Shown: positions 1 to 12,885, counted from the first letter of the stretch. The stretch: 64,000 nt of DNA from Lamellibrachia satsuma (GCA_033239005.1 BSQZ01000011.1:10221001-10285000), one strand, 5' to 3'. A program made the numbers and translations. Notes: generated from the sequence alone by a model not told the origin.

Positions 1-997
1 TTTCATATCTAGGTGCCTGTCAATGAAGACACCGAGATCTCGAACACATCGCGAAGCTGCGATTGTCACAAACGGTGGCGCCACAACACGGAGCCTGGAT
101 AATCGAGGCTACGCTAGTAGATACGATTTGGCCGGTTCCAATCTCACCGTGTGGCGCCACTCTCCTGGCGTCGGCGACCACTAAACAGATTTTACAAGAT
201 TGCCATCATAATGAACAAGCTCCGCATGGCATGTGGATAAGAAAGCCATTGGTTTATCGGGTTACTAACATCTATCATGTGTATGTCAGTTTTGTTTTTT
301 TAAATATATTCAAACAGTTAGTATTTACACAATCACAACATAAATGTTGTTCCAATTGTTTATTGTCTTCTGTGGAAATTGATACAATGGACCCGCTTAA
401 CAGAATCACGGACAATAAAATCAGATGTTTCGTATGATAAAAATTTTTTTTTGGAACTGAACCATTCCGTGTTCCCGCTGTGGGATCACGTCCGTCGCTT
501 AGTAAAATAAGATACACGAAAAATTATACATTGTAGCTCGAAATAACAGGTTTTCACGGAGAACTCCTATGCATTTTGACTGTAGATCATTATGTTTATG
601 CGAAAACACTATACACTCTAGAAGTAAAACTGTAAAACATTATATAAACTGAAATATTATTGAATGTAGGTATATACCTTTTGCGATGCGGACAAGCCCT
701 CGCGAGATTTAGTAACTAAGTTGCAACTTTCGTCTGTCAAAGAAAATGTGTCTTTCGAGTATTCCAATTTACGAAAATTGTTCTGGCCTGAATTTACGGA
801 ATTTGCGGTAATTCAGCATGGACGACATAAAAATTTAATGTTTGACGTTCATTCGCTTCCACGTCATTCTGAATCCATGCATGTTTTCGGAAATTCGCAG
901 AATCAACCATAATGAAATTGTTCTGGCCTGAAGTGATTCTGCTAAGAGTAATCCACTGTACTTCACTGAATCCAATCTACACTGTTCGGCTACGAGT
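1..997. other. no gene recognised
   Basis: AT-rich non-coding DNA. Short open frames here show no recognisable domain. Confidence 0.6.
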
Positions 998-1271
998 GGC
1001 GTATTTAGGATGGCCACCGGCCCCCTTGTGTGTGGGTAAGTATTTAGGATGGCCACCGGCCCCCTGGTGTGTGGGTAAGTATTTAGGATGGCCACTGGCC
1101 CCCGGGTGTGTGGGTAAGTATTTAGGATGGCCACTGGCCCCCTTGTGTGTGGGTAAATATTTAGGATGGCCACTGGCCCCCTTGTGTGTGGGTAAGTATT
1201 TAGGATGGCCACTGGCCCCCTTGTGTGTGGGTAAGTATTTAGGATGGCCACCGGCCCTCTGGTGTGTGAGT
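998..1271. repeat. 39-bp minisatellite, about 7 copies
   Basis: The unit begins gtatttaggatggccac and ends gtgtgggtaa. It is 39 bp, so both strands stay open (13-residue periods), which creates false frames. Copies differ by single substitutions. Confidence 0.95.
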
Positions 1272-1589
1272 AACTATTTTAGCAGTACCGGTACTGAATT
1301 TGAACTTTGCGCTGAAAAAAGACTATTCACCTACTCTCGGACCCCTTTCAGAGATTTGAAAGATCATCTTCCAGACGATCTTCGAACATGGATTCATACA
1401 CGCGAATTGTCTGCGAATCAAAAGCTAGCATTGTGATAAAGCCAGTCTTGTTAGACAACTTGAAAAGACAAGGTTTACCCATCGGATAATGGCGGTTGCA
1501 ACAGTTTTGTACTGCAATCGATCCTATAACGCTTTGCGCGACAGGAAAACGTCACCCGCCATTAACAACCAGTCTATGATGTTTCGAGA

Positions 1590-4500
1590 CTAATAAACGC
1601 TGATGTCAAGAAACAACTTATTCTACACGTGCGCAACCGCTTTGCTGTTCTCGAGAATGTAGACGAGGCAACACAGAGAACGCAGACATTAACAACTTGG
1701 GGTAGAACTGGAAAGACTTTGCACATATATACCCTGAACGCAGCCGTATAGTGCTAGGACCAGAAAGAAGAAAGAGTGGCTGAGCAGTGACCCAGATATG
1801 TCCTAGAGATGGAAGGGAAAATGTGGAACACCGTAGAGGGAAGCAAATGAACAGGTGAAGACTTCAGCAGCAACATTTGTAGGGGCTCTACAACAACCAA
1901 ACTGTTGCAAGAGACAAGCTTGGAAACATGCTGTCATCAGATAAGGATCAGGAAGATGGGATGAACATTTTGACGAAGTTCTAAACAGAGAAGACCAAAC
2001 AGATCTGCCAGACACTGTAGAAGAGCCAGACCACTTGGATATCAACCCAGAGCCAAGGAGGAAATAGATAGTGCTATCAAGAAACTCAAGAACAGGAAGA
2101 CATCAGTTAAACGCATTGTTCTTTAAAGCAGACCCTGAATTAGCAGCCAGACGCCGTTTGCCCTTATTCTTGAAGGTATGGACGGAAAATAAATTCCCAA
2201 TAACTAGTACAAAGGTACCATTGTAAAAATGCCAGGAAAGGTGACATTAGCAAGGTGACTGTAACAACTGGCAAGGCATCACCTTGTTCTCCGTCCCCAG
2301 CAAGGTATTCTGCAAGATCATCATCAAGCGCATCTCGACAGCAGTAGACAAGATGTTAAGAAAAAAACAAGCTGCATTCCAAAAAGGACGAGAATGCATA
2401 TACCACATTTTCACTCTCAGAAACATCATTCGCAGCGCTCTAAATGACACAGGGAAAAGTGCATACACTTTGTAGACTTTGAAAAAGCCCTCGATAGGAT
2501 CAGTCTTATTCAACCTTGTTATAGACTGTATTATGAAGAGGACAACAAAAGGACCAGCAAGAGGACAACAGAAGGACCAGCAAGAGGACAACAGAAGGAC
2601 CAGCAAGATGACGACAGAAGGATCAGCAAGATGACGACAGAAGGACCAGCAAGAGGACAACAGAAGGACCAGCAAGATGACGACAGAAGGACCAGCAAGA
2701 GGACAACAGAAGGACCAGCAAGAGGAAGACATAAGGACCAGCAAGAGGACAACAGAAGGACCAGCAAGATGACAACAGAAGGACCAGCAAGAAGACAACA
2801 GAAGGACCAGCAAGAGGACAACAGAAGGACCAGCAAGAGGACAACAGAAGGACCAGCAAGATGACGACAGAAGGATCAGCAAGATGACGACAGAAGGACC
2901 AGCAAGAGGACAACAGAAGGACCAGCAAGATGACGACAGAAGGACCAGCAAGAGGACAACAGAAGGACCAGCAAGAGGAAGACATAAGGACCAGCAAGAG
3001 GACAACAGAATGACCAGCAAGATGACAACAGAAGGACCAGCAAGAAGACAACAGAAGGACCAGCAAGAGGATAACAGAAGGACCAGCAAGAGGACAACAG
3101 AAGGATCAGCAAGAGGACAACAGAAGGATCAGCAAGATGACAACAGAAGGACGAGCAAGAAGACAACAGAAGGACCAGCAAGATGACGACAGAAGGACCA
3201 GCAAGAAGAAAACAGAAGGACCAGCAAGAGGACAACAGAAGGATCAGCAAGATGACAACAGAAGGACCAGCAAGAAGACAACAGAAGGACCAGCAAGATA
3301 ACGACAGAAGGACCAGCAAGAAGACAACAGAAGGACCAGCAAGAGGACGACAGAAGGACCAGCAAGAGGACAACAGAAGGACCAGCAAGAGGACGACAGA
3401 AGGATCAGCAAGAGGACAACAGAAGGATCATCAAGATGACAATAGAAGGACCAGCAAGAAGACAACAGAAGGATCAGCAAGAGGACGACAGAAGGACCAG
3501 GAAGAGGACAACAGAAGGACCAGCAAGAGGACGACAGAAGGACCAGCAAGAGGACATACAACAGAAGGATCAGCAAGATGACAACAGAAGGATCAGCAAG
3601 AAGACAACAGAAGGACCAGCAAGATGACGACAGAAGGACCAGCAAGAAGACAACAGAAGGACCAGCAAGAGGACGACAGAAGGACCAGCAAGAGGACAAC
3701 AGAAGGACCAGCAAGAGGACAACAGAAGGATCAGCAAGAGGACAACAGAAGGATCAGCAAGATGACAACAGAAGGACCAGCAAGAGGACAACAGAAGGAT
3801 CAGCAAGATGACACCAGAAGGACCAGCAAGAAGACAACAGAAGGACCAGCAAGAGGACGACAGAAGGACCAGCAAGAGGACGACAGAAGGACCAGCAAAA
3901 GGACGACAGAAGGACCAGCAAGAGGACAGACGACAGAAGGACCAGCAAGAGGACGACAGAAGGACCAGCAAGAGGACAGACAACAGAAGGACCAGCAAGA
4001 GGACAACAGAAGGACCAGCAAGAGGTGTTAGATGGACACTGTTTTCTTCTCTCGAGGATGTTGACATCGCCGGTGACGTAGCTCTCCTGTCACATACGAG
4101 ACAAGGCATGCAAGAAAATATTAACATACTCAAGGAAATCAGCCAGAAGATAGGACTTAATATCAACAAAATGAAATCCAAGGTGATGGAACTGAACCAC
4201 AGAAATTCTATATATAAGTCTATATCGATCAAGAAGAATTGGAAACCACCCTTTTCTTCACCTCTATGGGAAGCATAGTTTGCAAAGGGGAGGGAGCCGA
4301 TATTGACATAAAAAATCGCATGAATAAGGCCAGAGGAGCATTTTTCAGACTAACAATTGTATGGCGATCAACTATATACACTAGAAGGACGAAACTAACG
4401 CTAGATCAGAGTTGCGTCTGTCCTGTTATATGGTTCAGAATGCTGGCGGCGTGTGACTGAAACAAATCTTTCGCCTTCGAAACACCATGCGAATATTCTG

Positions 4501-4840
4501 GCCGCAAAAGATCTCCAAAAAGAACTTCTTAAATTAACTAAACAAATTAACACGCACGACTTGCCCACCGCAAGAAGGTGGAGGTGGATCGGCCACGTGC
4601 TGCGAAGAAATGACGACAATATGGCCACAACGGCCTCGAGGTGGACCCCCGACAGAAAACGAAACCGAGGATAACCAAAACTAACACGGACGAGAAGAGT
4701 GGAGGGAGGAGTACGCGAAATTCTGCTCAGCTGGGGGCTAGCTGCCAAACAAGCGGCAGACCGACAGAGATATAGTTGTCTTGTTTCTGCCTCATGCGCC
4801 AGTATGCACGAAATGAAGAAAATTAAGTTAGTATAATAAG
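1590..4840 (+). mobile_element. non-LTR retrotransposon reverse-transcriptase relic, split by its own minisatellite
   Basis: Decayed frames match the endonuclease/reverse-transcriptase polyproteins common in invertebrate genomes. About 1640-2100 holds the linker before RT. 2290-2470 encodes VPSKVFCKIIIKRIS and a finger region ending HIFTLRNII. Motif A reads VDFEKALD at 2472-2495, after a frameshift. Roughly 100 codons are then missing, and the frame resumes with VLFNLVIDCIMKRTT, where a 23-bp array interrupts it. After the array, RGVRWTLFSS leads into the catalytic box, which reads IAGD (4066-4077) in place of FADD. The C-terminal domain follows with frameshifts (SIVCKGEGADIDIKNRMNKA, then WRWIGHVLRR) and ends near 4815-4840 with an A/T-rich tail. 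It cannot be active. Confidence 0.85.
2533..4025 (+). repeat. 23-bp minisatellite, about 65 copies, expanded from RT codons
   Basis: The unit is aggacaacagaaggaccagc plus aag, 23 bp, with g/a variants (gacgac, gatcag). Because 23 is not a multiple of 3, three units give a 23-residue cycle (RTTEGPA, RGQQKDQQ, EDNRRTSK). No frame contains a stop, so long false frames appear on both strands. The first and last units are in frame with the RT sequence on either side. Confidence 0.95.
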
Positions 4841-4944
4841 TTAAATAAATATAAGTATACTTAATAGGTCGGCGCCTGGATCGAACCAACAGCTTCGGTC
4901 CAACCACGCGGTCCAGACAGCAAATCCGACCCCGATGTCCAACC

Positions 4945-5160
4945 ACCGGAGACCCGCGGTTCAGCCACCGGGGAGCCGCTCTCGACGGTATGGTCACCGG
5001 GTAGCCGCTCTCGACGGTATGGCTACCGGGGAGCCGCTCTCGACGGTATGGCCACCGGGGAGCCGCTCTCGACGGTATGGCCACCGGGGAGCCGCCATCG
5101 ACGGTATGGTCACCGGGGAGCCGCTCTGGACTGTCCAGCCACAGGGAGCCGCTCCCGACA
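4945..5160. repeat. 29-bp minisatellite, about 7 copies
   Basis: The unit is roughly gccaccggggagccgctctc plus gacggtatg. It begins about 100 bp after the RT relic tail. Confidence 0.9.
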
Positions 5161-5169
5161 GTAAGTCCA

Positions 5170-7057
5170 ATAAATTGTCGTTCAGACGGCGACATTTGAC
5201 ACTCTTCTGTGCATAATAAACACAACACGCGCAATCAACCAGTTGGGAAGGACCGGAATGATTTCTTTTTAAAATGTCAGTAAAAACATTCTCTCAAATA
5301 GGGGGTTCGTTCGAAGACCTCGGAACCCCCCCCCCGCCCCCAACATCAACAACAACAACACATAGGACGGGCCTGAGAAGTTGTAAGTATTTAATTAGAA
5401 TGAATAAAAAATGTCATCCTGAATATTTAAACGGTAGATCCTTATCTGCTCTTGTATACAGTACTTATAATGTCAACGGAAACATATTTTTAAACTGGTT
5501 AAACCAGACAATACGACGATAAAATCAAGCGGATAAAGACACGTTGTGCGAGGCAATTTTTTAAAGTTTATTTCGATTCGCCAGGTGGCAGTATTAATTC
5601 GCCGTCCAACCGTTGCAATACTTTTGTTCCGGTGTTTAGTGTTCAGAGAGTATTGCAGCTTTGTACAACGTCGTCGTATATGTTCTGATATATACGTAAT
5701 AACACGTACGTCTTGTTTCTGCACAAGGCATGTCGAAATGGTTTTAAGTTCGTCTGGAAATTGCAATGCTGACTTTGCATGTAGGTACAATGACTGTTTT
5801 CTAGCTCACTGTGTGGCGCCACTGTTCGACGATGACGCCAGGTCGGGCTGTTTTAGGCAGTTGTTTAGTAGGAGCACACACCTTTTCGCTTCCAGTTGAT
5901 ATCACCTGTGTGACGAAATAAAATAAGAGCATTCAACAAATAATGTCTGTTGTTTGGGACACGTAAACAAAAACTGCCTGGTCTTGTGTAGACTACTATC
6001 CAACACTCCCAAGGAGTCAAACGGTGTGAATGGCAAGTGTTGATTGTTGTCTAGATACAAATAGGAGCAATCCCTAAAACGTCGTACGCAGACATTCGTG
6101 GGCCCTAGGCGCCTGGCAATTTCGTGGGCCCGAGCTAGACTCACCCCAAAGTGAAGTGAAAATTTCACCCGTTAGATTTACAATATTGTATAGGAACAGT
6201 GAATGAATGAATCGATAAAACTAATACAATATCAGTACTACATTAAAAATTCAACCACTGCAAGATATAGTGGATATTGTCGTCGTGTAGGCAGGCCTGC
6301 AGTAATGACTGTCGAGTTCGATTTACACCTGTATAACGCATTTCACTTGCGTGTTTTCTTTATGGCAAAATAACTAATGATATCATCAACTGAGACTGAA
6401 CGCATCATCTCCGACTTTACAATAGAAGCGAGAGTGCCGACAAGCGAAAATCGTGGAACGCTGGGATTCTTCTTTGATATAGGCATATCTTTCAATATTG
6501 AGAAAGATTGATCGCCTTTGCGTCTGGAGCTGAAATATACAGATATATACCCGTGCACAGTGTGAACTTTGGGGAAACTGGCATCAGCTTATTTTCATGG
6601 CGAAAGGATATCATCTCAGCACCTGTCTCCATGTTTTGTGATAAATTGGAATTCAATCTCAAAACAAGGCTGCATAGGGCCTAATATCGCGTGAGTACTT
6701 CGCACTTTGTCGCCGCCGACAAGCGACCGAATCACTGTCAGTCAACACGCCGAAACGTTCGTAAACATTCGGCGACCTTCCGTTTCTCGATTTCGGAGAG
6801 TGAGAGAGAACTGCCCCACTACGAACCCTCTTTCCTCGTCCCTATAATAAGACATACAACAAAAACGCATTGGTATAAAACTGTTAGATTGTTACCAGAC
6901 TAGAACTTGTTCGCGTTCGTTGAAGGGTGTAACGCTGAACAATTTAAGTAATTCGTGTAATAAACGTGTAATGATATACATCAGGATTATTTCGGGAATA
7001 TACGCCTGGCCTCCCTGGGCCATAGGTACGTGCATATATGTCACAGGGAAATAAACA
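5170..7057. other. no gene recognised
   Basis: Non-coding DNA with a C-rich run at 5327-5339. None of the open frames has a recognisable domain or codon bias. Confidence 0.55.
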
Positions 7058-7312
7058 CATTGTTTTATTCGAAGATTATAATATTAAATACAAAAGTACA
7101 GTTTTACACATTGTCACTGATACTTGAGCACAGTTAAATTTGATAATTAAGACAAATATTCACCGTGGGTATATGTTTACAGTATTTCTAAGAATATTAT
7201 TAGATTTTCAGCACACCACTATTAAGTGGTAATATTTATTTTGATAGTTATTATGGTATGGTATGGTACTTAGCATTCAACCTCTTGGTTTGGATTTATT
7301 TAAAACTAGCAG
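7058..7312 (+). repeat. dispersed repeat, copy 1
   Basis: About 250 bp, beginning ttttattcgaagatta and ending near a ggtacttagcatt motif, aligns with 12645-12890 at clearly recognisable but diverged identity. Confidence 0.7.
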
Positions 7313-7384
7313 GCAGTTTTTGCATTGTAAAGTTCATGTAACCTGTTTTATGAAATAAACATTGGACTGGAGACTTCCACACAC

Positions 7385-8712
7385 ACTGGCTTAGTCTGGC
7401 TCAAACAGGGGGTTTAGGCTGGCTTAGACAGGGGGCTTGGGCTGGCTTAGATAGGGGGTTTAGGCTTGCTTAGACAGGGGTTTAGGCTGGCTTAGATAGG
7501 GGGTTTAGGTTGGCTTAGACAGGGGGTTTAGGCTGGCTTAGACGGGGTTCAGGCTGGCTTAGACAGGAGGGTTTAGGCTGGCTTAGACAGGAGGGTTTAG
7601 GCTGGCTTAGATGGGGTTTATGCTGGCTTAGACAGGGGGCTTAGGCGGGCTTAGACAGGGGGTTTAGGCTAGCTTAGACAAGTGGTTTAGGCTGGCTTAG
7701 ATAGGGGTTTTCGGCTGGCTTAGACAGGGGGTTTATGCTGGCTTAGGCAGGGGGCATAGGCTGGCTTAGACAGGGGGTTTAGGATGGCTTAGACAAGTGG
7801 TTTAGGCTGGCTTAGATAGGGGGGTTAGGCTGGCTTAGACAGGGGGCTTAGGCTGGGTTAGACAGGGGGTTTAGGCTGGCTTAGACGGGGTTTAGGCTGG
7901 TTTAGACGGGGTTTAGGCTGGCTTAGACAGGAGGGTTTAAGCTGGCTTAGACGGGGGTTTATGCTGGCTTAGACAGGGGGCTTAGGCGGGCTTAGACGGG
8001 GGTTTAGGCTAGCTTAGACAAGTGGTTTAGGCTGGCTTAGATAGGGGGTTTCGGCTGGCTTAGATAGGGGGTTTAGGCTGGCTTAGACAGGGGGCGTAGG
8101 CTGGCTTAGACAGGGGGTTTAGGCTGGCTTAGACAGGGGCTTAGGCTGGCTTAGACAGGGGGTTTAGGCTGGCTTAGATGGGGGTTTAGGCTGGCTTAGA
8201 CAGGGGGCTTGGGCTGGCTTAGATAGGGGGTTTAGGCTCGCTTAGACAGGGGTTTAGGCTGGCTTAGATAGGGGGTTTAGGTTGGCTTAGACAAGGGGTT
8301 TAGGATGGCTTAGACGCGGTTTAGGCTACCTTAGACGGGGTTTAGGCTGGCTTAGAAAGGAGGGTTTAGGCTGGCTTACACGGGGGTTTATGCTGGCTTA
8401 GACAAGGGGCTTAGGCGGGCTTAGACAGGGGGTTTAGGCTAGCTTAGACAAGTGGTTTAGGCTGACTTAGATAGGGGGTTTCGGCTGGCTTAGACAGGGG
8501 GTTTAGGCTGGCTTAGACAGGGAGCGTAGGCTGGCTTAGACAGGGGGTTTAGGCTGGATTAGATAGGGGGTTTAGGCTGGCTTAGACATGGGGGCTTAGG
8601 CTGGCTTAGACAGGGGGTTTAGGTTGGCTTAGACAGGGGGCTTAGGCTGGCTTAGACAGGGGGTTTAGGCTGGCTTAACGGGGGGTTTAGACTGGCTTTG
8701 ACAGGGGGTTTA
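7385..8712 (+). repeat. G-rich 23-bp minisatellite, about 57 copies
   Basis: The unit is gctggcttagacaggggg plus tttag, 23 bp, with many variants. The plus strand is strongly G over C skewed, with GGGG runs once per unit. It contains stops and is not coding. Confidence 0.95.
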
Positions 8713-10134
8713 GCTGCCAACAAAAGAGTCAACTTTGGACGTGGCTTCTCAGTTGTCACTAACCAAAAAGCAAAGGTTGCCAAACACTTCTGTGATATGT
8801 AATCAGGTAGTTTTGTATTCAGTAGTTCAACTTATATTATAAATACAAAGAAGTAGACATATTTAGAGTTATGACTTTTTTCTATAACTGTATTTCCTAC
8901 ATTCATTTAGTATGCCACTGGTCCAAACATACAGACAGACAGACAGACAGACATACAGACACTGGAACACACTGTTTCATAGTATAGACATCTTCACTGG
9001 ATTTAACCGTTTTGTTAAATGAAAGTCGTGTTTGTTTCGTTTGCAATAATATGTTATCCGCCCTATTGTTTTGCTGTAGTTGCCTTTACATATAAACAAC
9101 TATTTATTACCTACGTGTTAATTATGTTAGGTTAGGAACTATGCCTTTTCATTTCTTGGAATAAGTTCAACCATCATGCGAATTAGTTGGTGTTGAGATT
9201 GTTATGGCCAGCGATGACGTATGTTGGGTAAACCGGTGGAAAAAACAAGTTGAGTTAAAAATGTAATTGCTTATTCGGCGTGTATGTTGACAAGACAACA
9301 CAAGATGACAGGCGTCAAGTTGTCCGGGTACCGATTTGTCGTATGCCTACAAATCCGATTGTTGAACTGTCACGTGTCGCGTTGTGGACGTTTTGAACTA
9401 TCAAGTGTCAATTTGAGTGTTTTTTATTGTTTCGTGTAGAGTTGTCCGAGACTGACATTTCCAAAACCACGTATAACATTAAACACAGCTTTCACAAGCT
9501 AGTGCACTGTAACCAGTTTCTCGCTGCTTTCAAAGTTGAGATTTCATGAGCGACGAGTGACGCATAGTCAGGGATTACACCCGGCTGCGTCGCGGTAATA
9601 TCAACCGTGGGAAAACAGGTGTCGGTGTGAACCCTAGCAGGGTCACTGAGAACCAGAGGAGTCGGTGGTCGCCCCCGGATCGCGTCGAACGTAAACACTG
9701 CCCGTGCGGGCCACGTGGCGAGTACGTCTGACGTTCGTCCCACGGGCCGCGAGCGTCTCGCGTCTCGCGTCGCCGCCCGCTTGATGCAACGCGACCGCGG
9801 AATGTGTCGGCGGCGAGCGGCGGCCGATGCTTCGATTGGCGGCAGGCGTGACGCCAGGGCTGACGCTACGACTGGCCTCTGGCCTTGCCGTCGGGTCTGG
9901 CGTTCCACAAGGCGCGGACTCTGGCCTTTCCTCAGGTCTGGCGTTCCTGTGGGAATTAGTAAATTAAGGTACAGTGGACTCCGCTGAACTTACAGAATCG
10001 AGGAAACTGAATCAGGCGTTTAGTTTAATCAAATGTATAGGTTGGGACAGAATAATTACCGATGTATTCAAATACGCCGCATAGGTGAACCAGTCGCTTA
10101 ATGAAATCAAATTGCTCTGACACGAAATGGTTAT
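8713..10134. other. no gene; CpG-rich patch
   Basis: Contains a short (CAGA)n at 8930-8961 and a CpG-rich patch at 9540-9960 with the CGTGGGAA site at 9606. No coding exon was recognised. Confidence 0.55.
9606..9613 (+). promoter_or_regulatory. CGTGGGAA Su(H)/CSL site (distal)
   Basis: A perfect CSL core in a CpG-rich patch (about 9540-9960) with no gene. It belongs to the constellation described in the findings. Confidence 0.4.
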
Positions 10135-10667
10135 AAACAAGACGAACAAGAACTAGCAAATTTGGTGGAGCGCCTCGAGAAAACATTTACGTCATACGGC
10201 GTGGAGATCAGAGCCGAAAAGACCAAACTGATTACGAACAACACACAAGGCATCAGCACAGAGGTCAAAGTTAATGGATAGAGACTTGAGACAGTAAAAA
10301 GCTTTAAGTACTTGGGATGAATTATCACAGATGAGGGCTCCAAACTGGATATACTTGCCAGGATTACACACAGACAACAGCAGCACTAACAAGGTTGAAA
10401 CCCTTATGCAACGACAGAAACATCACTGTCAGTTCGAAAATAAGGCTGATGTGCTCCCTTGTCATGTCCATCTTTCTGTATGCTTCTGAAACATGGACCC
10501 TCTCAGCAGATCTACAGAAGAGGATACAAGCCATGGAAATGAGATGCTTTCGGAAGATCTTGCGCATATCACACAAAGACCATGTTACTAACGAAGCCGT
10601 CCGCAACAAGATCAAACAAGCCATCGGACCATATGACGACCTTCTTACAACAGTTACAACTAAGTAA
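10135..10667 (+). pseudogene. second non-LTR RT relic, C-terminal part, segment 1
   Basis: Frames read DEQELANLVERLEKTFTSYG, then EIRAEKTKLITNN with two in-frame stops, a frameshift near 10372, then TAALTRLKPLCNDRNI and ETWTLSADLQKRIQAMEMRC, up to IGPYDDLLT. This is the post-palm and C-terminal domain of an endonuclease/RT element of a different subfamily from the one at 1590-4840. The match breaks at about 10665 and resumes at 11440. Confidence 0.85.
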
Positions 10668-10940
10668 GCGAGTGCGGACGAATAGGTCAGCCTCCTAGAA
10701 AAGGCTGTATGAAAACGGACTGTCCCAGTAGAAGACTACAACTATATTAACGATGTCTGCTGACCCGTCCTAGAATACCTATATCCAGATAGCGGACGGT
10801 ACAACTATATTATTAACGATGTCCGCTGACCCGTCCAAGGACAGAGTAGCCAAGAGTAGAAGCGCAGTCTAGAAAGCGAACAGTGTAGTTACATAAAGCA
10901 GGAAGCAGGGAATATTGTTAACCCATCCAGGGAAGTGTCC

Positions 10941-11020
<80 letters not shown>

Positions 11021-11437
11021 GTAGGTTAGCCTAAAATGTCCAGAATAGTGGACCACGGCTGAGACTGTTCTGTGAACTTATAAGGACATGCCCTCCCTTT
11101 TGGAAGGACTGATCATGACTGTGCCTGGCCCAAGAAAGCTTATAAATGCATGCCAAAAATACAGATGGTCAGTTTTACTTCTAGTGTTGATAGAAGAGAG
11201 TTATACTTATAGTAAGAATCAGACAGAAGACAACAAATTGTATTGATGCGGAGATGTCCTACAAATAAAGGCGGTGTTGCTATGTTATAGCCAACCTGGA
11301 CTTCTGTTATGCAAAGGGTAAGTTTCTCTGTTACTATTACTAGTCAACTGAGTTAGAACCTGGTAAGCTGAACGAAGTAGGTTGATCCGGGAACTGATTC
11401 GATGATTAGAGTAATGGCGAAACTTACTCGATAATGT
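10668..11437. mobile_element. insertion splitting the RT relic, possibly a solo LTR
   Basis: About 770 bp of unrelated DNA separates two halves of one RT domain. It holds a 63-bp tandem duplication (10738 and 10801), a (TA)n tract at 10942-11016, a TATA-like ttataaatgc at about 11140 and an AATAAA at about 11263. Those last features suggest an LTR, but no clear terminal TG..CA or target-site duplication was found. Confidence 0.4.
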
Positions 11438-11692
11438 AATGAGCCATGTTATGAGAAGCATGTGCCCAGTACAATCTGGCCTTGCAAAGACTATCTTGCA
11501 AGGTGCCGTAAGAGGGGGAGACGAAGAGGTAGACAGAATAAGAGGTGGGAAGACAACATCAAAGAAAGGACAGGAATGGAGTTCGCTGACTCCCAGAGGG
11601 TTTTCGAAAACAGGGAAACGTGGAGAGAGCTGGTTAGAAAATCATCAATGGTGCCCCAACGATCCTTACGGGTTATGGGAAAGTGAAGTGAA
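11438..11692 (+). pseudogene. second RT relic, segment 2 (C-terminus)
   Basis: SGLAKTILQGAVRGG in one frame, then GRRRGRQNKRWEDNIKERTG and WRELVRKSSMVPQRSLRV in another, are the C-terminal end of the same element as segment 1. One frameshift separates them. Confidence 0.85.
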
Positions 11693-11814
11693 GAAATGGT
11701 TATAATCTTATTAAGCGAAATCCACTGTAGCTATATATTCATTCGTTATGTTAGTCTCAAGTAGTGATACACCAAACAGCCCAAATCTTGAGATAACGAA
11801 GGAGTTTGGACCAA

Positions 11815-11951
11815 CGGCTTTTAGTGTCTCTTCCGAAAGACACGGGCAAAGTGGGGTGAACGAAATTGCCCAAGCTTCGAAACGGCGGAGGTGGAATCAA
11901 ACCACCGTCCTCTCGATCGACAGGCGGGTGCTCTAACCATTAGACCACCGT
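11815..11951 (-). mobile_element. tRNA-derived SINE, copy 1
   Basis: The minus strand has a tRNA-like head with A box TGGTTAGAGCA (11929-11939) and B box GGTTTGATTCC (11893-11903), followed by GCCGTTTCGAAGCTTGGGCA and a TTCACCCCACTTTGCC block shared with the copies at 40942 and 57707. The head resembles tRNA-Asp, but the stem pairing is degraded. Confidence 0.75.
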
Positions 11952-12252
11952 TAGAGAAAATGGTGCAAATCTAAAAGCGATATCACTTACGATCATTGTC
12001 GGTCTGATCAACGACAACGTTGTTAATTTGAGAAAACGTTACATTAATGTGCTACCCAAGTCAAGTTAGTCGTGAACTGTTTATTTGACATATACATTAG
12101 TGTTTCCATGCAACTCATGTTCGTTGTGGAACCTTCATGAGCGAAACGAAATTAACATCATTCAAAATGGAGAGTTGGCCAATACATTCCTCGGTGATTC
12201 CGTTCCACGAATTTCAGAAAAGTCGCAAAATAAAGTTGTAAACAATTCCGTG

Positions 12253-12395
<143 letters not shown>

Positions 12396-12635
12396 GTTTC
12401 TGTATGGTTATTCAAAAGGAAAAACCAATTGAACCCAACATACAATAACTGGGCGTCATAAATATACACTGCCCAGGGTTCAGGCCGGCATATTCTCTCT
12501 ACATATTGCATCACATCAAATCGATGGCAGTGAACAGACACTGACTGCGCGCGTATCAACGGTGCGCGGAAATAAAGTCATAAGAAAAAGTCACGGATAT
12601 AAAGTCATAGTTTTGGCTAGGAAATAATCACGTGG

Positions 12636-12885
12636 AAATAAAGTCGTTTTATTCGAAGACTGTAATATATTATATTAGATACACAAGTACAGTCTTGCCA
12701 AGTTTCACTGATACTTGAGCACAATACGTTTGATGATTAAAAAGAATATTCCCCGTGGATGTTCTTACAGTATTTATAAAGTAATTAAATTTAACATACA
12801 GTTATTAAATAATAATATTTATTTTGATAGCAATTTATCACAGTGTAGTACTTAGCATTATGTCTTGGTTTGATTGTTTAAACTA

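Noticed and set aside
2531..4232. many Leu/Ser/Cys-rich or Gln/Asp/Lys-rich open frames
   Set aside because: All arise from the stop-free 23-bp array; the only real coding ancestry is the decayed RT frame on either side.
7385..8712. interstitial telomere-like array (tttagg, ttag blocks)
   Set aside because: The 23-bp unit does not reduce to TTAGGG or TTAGG repeats.
11893..11939. functional tRNA gene
   Set aside because: A and B boxes are present but the cloverleaf stems are degraded and a SINE body follows.
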